Positions 51,512 through 64,000 of a stretch of DNA of 64,000 nt are shown here, piece by piece. The DNA is taken from positions 19,212,713 to 19,276,712 of the forward strand of contig NC_040022.1 of the NCBI RefSeq assembly GCF_000972845.2. The letters run 5' to 3'. The position numbers were made by a program, and so were the translations under genes. How positions within the stretch are numbered: position 1 is the stretch's first letter; each line of letters starts with the position of its first letter. The DNA is from Larimichthys crocea (Eukaryota; Chordata; Actinopteri; Sciaenidae). The notes under the pieces were generated by a model. It saw only the letters and a program-made list of their open reading frames with translations, was not told the DNA's origin and did no database searches.

Positions 51512-54500
51512 GTGAGTAACCTGCTCTTAGAAAGGAAACCCAGATTTTTATCTCGTTGATGAGGTGTAAATGCCTCTGAAATGTCATTTAAATCATGCAA
51601 CACTAAACACTAAGACTTTAACACATAAATTCATTCGAGGTGGAATGACAATTTTTTTCTGCACAAGTAGAAATTGAGACAGAAAAAAATGACTTTTTTT
51701 TTTAAGCCAGCACAAATCTCCTTCACTCAATTTACCTTAAATGTCATATGGTTTTTTCAATAAAAATAGTTTACGACAAGCTTTTAACATGGTATACTTC
51801 ATTTTAGTAATAAATAAAGATGTATATATTCACCCTGTTCTCCCAATGTATGCTGCTATAATACAGACTCATAGTATTATTTATAACATTAAATAAAATC
51901 ATCCGTTAACAGTTCCCATGATTACAATTTTTTATTCCCGATCAGGAAGTGATCCAAACCCAGGAGCAAAGCATTACAGAGCTGCTGAAGGCTGTGAGGG
52001 AGCAGAGTGACCAGCTGAACCACCAGAGGCTTAAGATCAAGATTCTGGAGGAGAAGGTAAATGTTAGTGAATGTAGGAACATTATTAGGAGGGGAGAGAG
52101 TGCAGTTTTTAGTAAATATACACACTTCGTGCCACATTAATTGATTCACACACACGTTCATCACTTTCAGCTGAGGCTGCCATGCTAGGTATCCTATTCA
52201 GTCAGACTGGATTGGCTCCACTAAAATAGTGCTTTTTGAGTTATGAGCTGTCATCATCATGGCTAGTAGAAAAAGACTTTAATGGAGTCATGGTGCTGTA
52301 CTATATAATTTAGACTTTAAATCTTTGGAGGGGGCAGACATAATAAAGGAGCTGTCCATATTTTTAATAATCTCAGCCAGTGATATATTTGCATTTTCCT
52401 CGATCTTGCGGGCTCAAAATCCATAGTTACTGTAAAATATGTCAAAAAACTTTGAAAAACATCTGCTTTTGCTGAATAACAACCCAAACTGTATTATGTG
52501 TGGCATAAAGTGTTTCCTTGTCCACAGTTTTCAGCTAACACACTGACCCAAGAGACCATTAACAGGATTCCCGAAATCTTCAACAGTGAAGCACCAACAC
52601 TGACCCCTTATCTGACCTCAAGCTCCACTAAAATAATAAGTAAGATGGATAATAAAACATGAGGAAATGTTGAGAGTCATTTGGTATTTTGTCATATAGT
52701 ATACCAGAAAACATACAAGTTTGTTCAGATTTTTCTAGCATTTTTGGCTTCACATTCATACAGTTTCATACAGAGTGTGTTACATTTACAGTTTCAGTAC
52801 TTGCTGAGCATGCATTTTTCCTGCTAATACTGCTGATACGAACATTTGACCTTCTGGTCACAAGTGTACTTCTCTGCTCTAGATTACCACTTCGTAGCTA
52901 ATATTTTATTGACAGCAGTTTCAAGTTTGACATTTGGTTTGTGGTCACTTTTAAATAGATCTGCCACCAGACTGCAGTGAGCTGTTTAACAGAGGGGAAC
53001 GAGTCAGCGGCGTCTATGCCATCAGGCCCAACGGAACTGAGCCATTCATGGCCTTTTGTGACATGAGCAAAGGTACTGCCTCACAAAACTTAAACTTAAA
53101 CTGTGGGACCACAGATTATTATTTAGAATTACATTTTAATTAGAAGTGTCATTTAGCTCAGTTGGCAGAGCAACCACCCCATGTACCAAGGCTCAGTCCT
53201 TGCCATGTGGCTCTTTCCGCATGTCATTCCCCATCTCTCTCTCCCCACATTTCCTAACACTCTTCAAGCTGTCTCTATCAAATAAAACTCAAAAAGGCCA
53301 AAAAAAAATCTTTAAAAACTCTATCTATCGTATTTAAGCTGTATTTCTAAAGCACCAACAGCAGCAGATGTTAGGTTTGCATTAGTAGTAACTGAGTGAA
53401 CTGTTAGGCTGATATAAATGTAATAAAATTACAAACAGTAGTGCTGCATCACATGCATGAATTGTTTCCTGTGAATCCCTCATACGTATGAAGGCAATGT
53501 GAATCAAGTCTGGAAATGGCCAACTCCACCACTAATGATGTAAACTAATATGAAGAGGACTGTGAATACATTAAATAACTATTGCTGGAAAATGTCAACC
53601 ATAAAAAGCACTAAAAAACATTAATTAAATCATCTACTTTTTCCATTTAGACCATGGAGCAACAGTCATCCAGAGAAGAAGAGATGGTTCAGTGAATTTT
53701 GATCAAACCTGGGAGAAGTATGAAAATGGGTTTGGAGATTTTCAAGGTGAGAGACACTTTTTTCTCAAGACTCTAAGCACCATTGCCCATCTAATGTTGT
53801 AAAAAATCTATGCGTATATCGTATATACTGTATACGTATAATAAGTAAAAGCGTGCAGGCACATCTGCATGCATGTTTATATGCATCTCATCTCAAACAT
53901 GCTTGTTAAATCATGTCAGATCTGACCTCTCAATGATGCCTCTCTCACAGGGGAGTTTTGGCTGGGTCTCAAGAAGATCCACTCACTAGCCACTCAGGGC
54001 AATTCTGTCCTTCACATTCAGTTTGAGGACTGGAAACAGGGCAGGCGCTACATCGAATACAGATTTAACCTTAATGGTCCAGAGAGTAACTACACCATTC
54101 ATCTCACGCATCTGTCTGGAGATTTGGCAGACCCCATGAGCAACCACACAGGCATGATGTTCTCCACCAAGGACAGGGACAACGACAACCACTGGGACTC
54201 CAACTGTGCCCACATCTACACAGGTGCAGCAGATGTGCATGTAGTAGACATGTTTATTCTCATGTAATGCAAAGCTAAAGTTGGAGATTAATGAATACAT
54301 TCAGTATCACCTGCACAACATGTAATTTCTGTCATCTTCCAGGTGGATGGTGGTTCAACGCCTGCGGGGATGGCAACCTCAATGGGAGATATTTCCAAAT
54401 GAGACCTAAGGGGCGTTCAGAACGTAGGAGAGGAATTCAGTGGAGGCTGGGCCAAAAGTTCTACTCCCTTAAACTCAGCCAGATCTCTGTCCATCCTGAA

Positions 54501-54560
54501 GTTTCCCCCAGCATGAGCTCCTCCACTTCAGGTTCCTCTGAGGCAGGTGTTTTTCAGTGA
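51005..54560 (+). CDS. angptl3: angptl3 (angiopoietin-like 3), complete, 7 exons, 476 aa
   Basis: Secreted inhibitor of lipoprotein and endothelial lipase; in mammals made by liver. Exons: 51005-51511, 51946-52056, 52528-52639, 52959-53072, 53651-53746, 53951-54223, 54343-54560 (1431 bases, 477 codons with stop). Signal peptide at residues 1 to about 21. The lipase-inhibiting segment at about 40-86 (ANGLLQLGQSLREFVQKTKG and QINDIFQKLNIFDRSF) is almost the same as in human ANGPTL3 and separates it from ANGPTL4. Coiled coil to about 206, a Thr/Ser-rich hinge, then a fibrinogen-like domain from about 247 with GEFWLGL, GGWWFNACGDGNLNG and SERRRG. The hinge lacks an RxxR furin motif. In mammals the gene lies inside a DOCK7 intron; here it stands between kank4 and pgm1. 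Confidence 0.94.
51946..52056 (+). CDS. angptl3: angptl3 exon 2: end of coiled coil
   Basis: 37 codons, phase 0 to 0. EQSITELLKAVREQSDQLNH aligns with the human segment SIKDLLQTVEDQYKQLNQ. Confidence 0.93.
52528..52639 (+). CDS. angptl3: angptl3 exon 3: hinge
   Basis: 112 bases, phase 0 to 1, donor A-GTAAGA. Thr/Ser/Pro-rich hinge. The human counterpart carries the RAPR furin site; no paired basic residues are present here. Confidence 0.9.
52959..53072 (+). CDS. angptl3: angptl3 exon 4: start of fibrinogen-like domain
   Basis: 114 bases, phase 1 to 1. LPPDCSELFNRGERVSGVYA and FMAFCDMSK, the standard entry to a fibrinogen C-terminal domain. Confidence 0.95.
53143..53309 (+). mobile_element. 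Second tRNA-derived SINE copy, in angptl3 intron 4
   Basis: ATTTAGCTCAGTTGGCAGAG (A-box) and CATGTACCAAGGCTCAGTCC, then CTCTCTCTCCCCACATTTCC, with an A-rich end. Same family as 50092-50271 in the opposite orientation. The B-box part is altered, so the copy is probably dead. Confidence 0.8.
53651..53746 (+). CDS. angptl3: angptl3 exon 5: fibrinogen-like domain
   Basis: 96 bases, phase 1 to 1. ATVIQRRRDGSVNFDQTWEK, then YENGFGDFQ. Confidence 0.95.
53951..54223 (+). CDS. angptl3: angptl3 exon 6: fibrinogen-like domain core
   Basis: 273 bases, phase 1 to 1. GEFWLGLKKIHSLA, EDWKQGRRYIEYRF, FSTKDRDNDNHWDSNCA. Confidence 0.95.
54343..54560 (+). CDS. angptl3: angptl3 exon 7: C-terminal fibrinogen-like segment
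   Basis: 218 bases to the TGA stop. GGWWFNACGDGNLNGRYF and SERRRGIQWRLG, followed by a Ser-rich tail of about 20 residues not seen in the human protein. Confidence 0.95.
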
Positions 54561-55597
54561 TCCAATACCAACATCCTCCAGTGAAAATACTGAATTGAAC
54601 AGTGGCCTCTTCAGGAGAGTCTCTGCAATGCTCCACATGGGCAGATAAGAAGGCCTGAGCAGAGAGAAGATGTTTAAGTGTTAAGAACTGTTGTTGAAAG
54701 GTTAAGCCGACAGAATGTATTGCTGCCATCGCTAGGGTAGTCTTTGACATAACAGAACACTTATATATATGTAACAAAAGACTTTCACAAAGATATTGTG
54801 AAATTTTAAATGTACTGAAATGCAGTTAGCAGTTAGCATAAACTATATCATCACTGATTGTGTCTCAGAGGTCAAAGGTTATTGAGAAGATATTAGAACA
54901 GATATTAGAGCCGTATATGAGCAGTTCTTAAATTGGGTCACATTGACTCTCAGTGTCTCTCACAAGATACCTTTAAGGACATCCTAAGTAGACATGGCTT
55001 AATTTTAAAGGGGTTAAAGTCAGTGTAAAGTAAGAATAAATAGTGTTGTGAGTTTGTCAGACCAAAGAAGAAAGTGTTATTAACCACCCAGCCAAATTTG
55101 AATGCTTAAAAATATCAACATGTTTATGAAATTAGGTTTCAAAATCAGGTAAAAACGAGCAGTAGTCTCAGCTCCAGGAGCAGCCAAGCAGCAATTTTGA
55201 AGCGACTGAAACGTGTCAGATGAGTTCAGAAAATCACATGACTAATTTTGAACTCTCTCTATAACTATATAACTTTGAACTCTGAACAATATTAATTAAT
55301 CTCCGTTTCTCTGCTGGGGTGCAGGGGTATGCTCAGGGTGGCCTCAGCGTGTCATCAAGCCACCCTTTAGGACCGCCCCAAAAATCCTGGACTAAAAACT
55401 GGTGAAAAACTTTTTAACGTTTTAACCTCTAACTCCACATTTCAGTAATATATTGTTCAAAGTTTTTTCACATGTTTTCACAACTATTTACAACATATTT
55501 AATGTATTTTGAAAGAAATCTCTGCTCTAGACAACATTCAGCTTTATTTTACATACTTTATTTTTATATTATATATTTGCTATGTTTTATCAATCTT

Positions 55598-55607
55598 AAT
55601 AAATAAA
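55598..55607 (+). terminator. angptl3 polyadenylation signals (overlapping AATAAA)
   Basis: Two overlapping AATAAA hexamers followed by a TGTGTGCTTG-type GT-rich stretch. A single AATAAA at 55035-55040 could serve a shorter form. The 3' UTR is therefore about 0.5 or 1.05 kb. Confidence 0.6.
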
Positions 55608-55624
55608 TGTGTGCTTGCGAATTG

Positions 55625-63201
<7,577 letters not shown>

Positions 63202-63687
63202 TTCCTCCCATATCCATCATTGCTACAGTAATGCCCTTCTTGTTTTCCTTTCCAGATTTTTGTATAAATTGAGCTTTATTTCCAAGTGTAGCTGCACATC
63301 ATGTAGTAGTTTGCATATTAGGCTAAAATATATTCAGTTATTGTCTCCGTACCTCATTAAATTGCTTTTTATTTTTGGTTCATGTGTGGCCTATGTGTCT
63401 GTCTCGTATACCATCGCAGTCTCACTTTTGTTATGTGTAATTGTTCTGGTTGTAATTCAAAACAATGAGTCATTGGCAAAAAAGCAGAAGGATTACAGAA
63501 TCATCAGCAATCCCAGTGATCAAAACAACCAATCATGAAAATGAATCATATAATGTCGTCCTATTATGTGCAGCATGCAGCGGTTTCATTTTCCTTATGA
63601 AACACTTTTGTAACACCGTCTATTCTCATATTGTTATATTTGTATTCAGCAAGTCATTTCGTTTTAGAACTTGATTTTGACGAAAAT

Positions 63688-63693
63688 AATAAA
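63688..63693 (+). terminator. pgm1 polyadenylation signal AATAAA
   Basis: AATAAA 487 bases after the pgm1 stop codon. Sequence from here to the window end shows no gene. Confidence 0.55.
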
Positions 63694-64000
63694 GTAAGAC
63701 ACAGTTTCTCACATGAATAACATTTTCTCATATTGCACCCAGTGCTCATTCAGTAAAGAACTGGGTGTTACCTTCCATGAAGCCTCAAATTATTATTTTT
63801 GCATCACCCACACTCCTTCATTCAGGAAAATTAAAACTCATCAGTGAATAACAACCTGAAATTGCAGCCGAGTTTGTGGAGCTGGAAAATAAGTGACAAC
63901 ATGCCAGCCCGCTCGAGAGTAGACACAGACACATCTTTTCATATCAGGAGTAACTGTCCTGAAAATGAAGATGAAGTTTGCTATTATTTTACATACTAAG

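Overview
This is a stretch of vertebrate, almost certainly teleost (ray-finned fish) nuclear DNA. Coding sequence is split into short GT-AG exons separated by AT-rich introns. Several intron and intergenic stretches match interspersed repeats typical of spiny-rayed fishes, and the encoded proteins align with human LRP8, KANK4, ANGPTL3 and PGM1. There are no operons, CRISPR arrays or phage genes, and I see no sign of an undescribed defence or mobile-gene system. Layout: (1) 1-27.1 kb, + strand: the 3' two-thirds of lrp8 (apolipoprotein E receptor 2). Fourteen exons run from a three-LDLR-class-A-repeat exon to the stop codon; the signal peptide and first LA repeats lie upstream of the window. 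(2) About 27.1-31.6 kb: lrp8 3' untranslated region and a convergent intergenic gap. (3) 31.6-45.2 kb, - strand: a complete kank4-like gene of nine coding exons (876 codons plus stop). Its first coding exon holds only ten coding bases and lies 5.4 kb from the large second exon. (4) 45.2-50.9 kb: repeat-rich intergenic DNA with no supportable gene. (5) 51.0-54.6 kb, + strand: complete angptl3 (seven exons, 476 aa) with a TATA box and polyadenylation signals. (6) 56.66-63.2 kb, + strand: complete pgm1 (eleven coding exons, 564 aa) with all phosphoglucomutase catalytic motifs. In every gene, exon phases close exactly on an open reading frame ending at the family's expected C-terminus, which is the main support for the exon borders. 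The four genes do not form one pathway. LRP8 is a Reelin/ApoE lipoprotein receptor, ANGPTL3 is a secreted lipase inhibitor, PGM1 interconverts glucose-1- and glucose-6-phosphate, and KANK4 is a talin/liprin-linked cortical adaptor. Their linkage matches the human chromosome 1p31-32 paralogon and supports LRP8, KANK4 and PGM1 over VLDLR, KANK1 and PGM5. Points worth a second look are the free-standing angptl3 (nested in DOCK7 in mammals), the absence of a furin-type site in its hinge, a divergent LRP8 cytoplasmic tail, the tiny kank4 start exon, a single muscle-type pgm1 first exon, and a repeat inserted inside an older repeat copy. All identifications are by eye; no database search was run.
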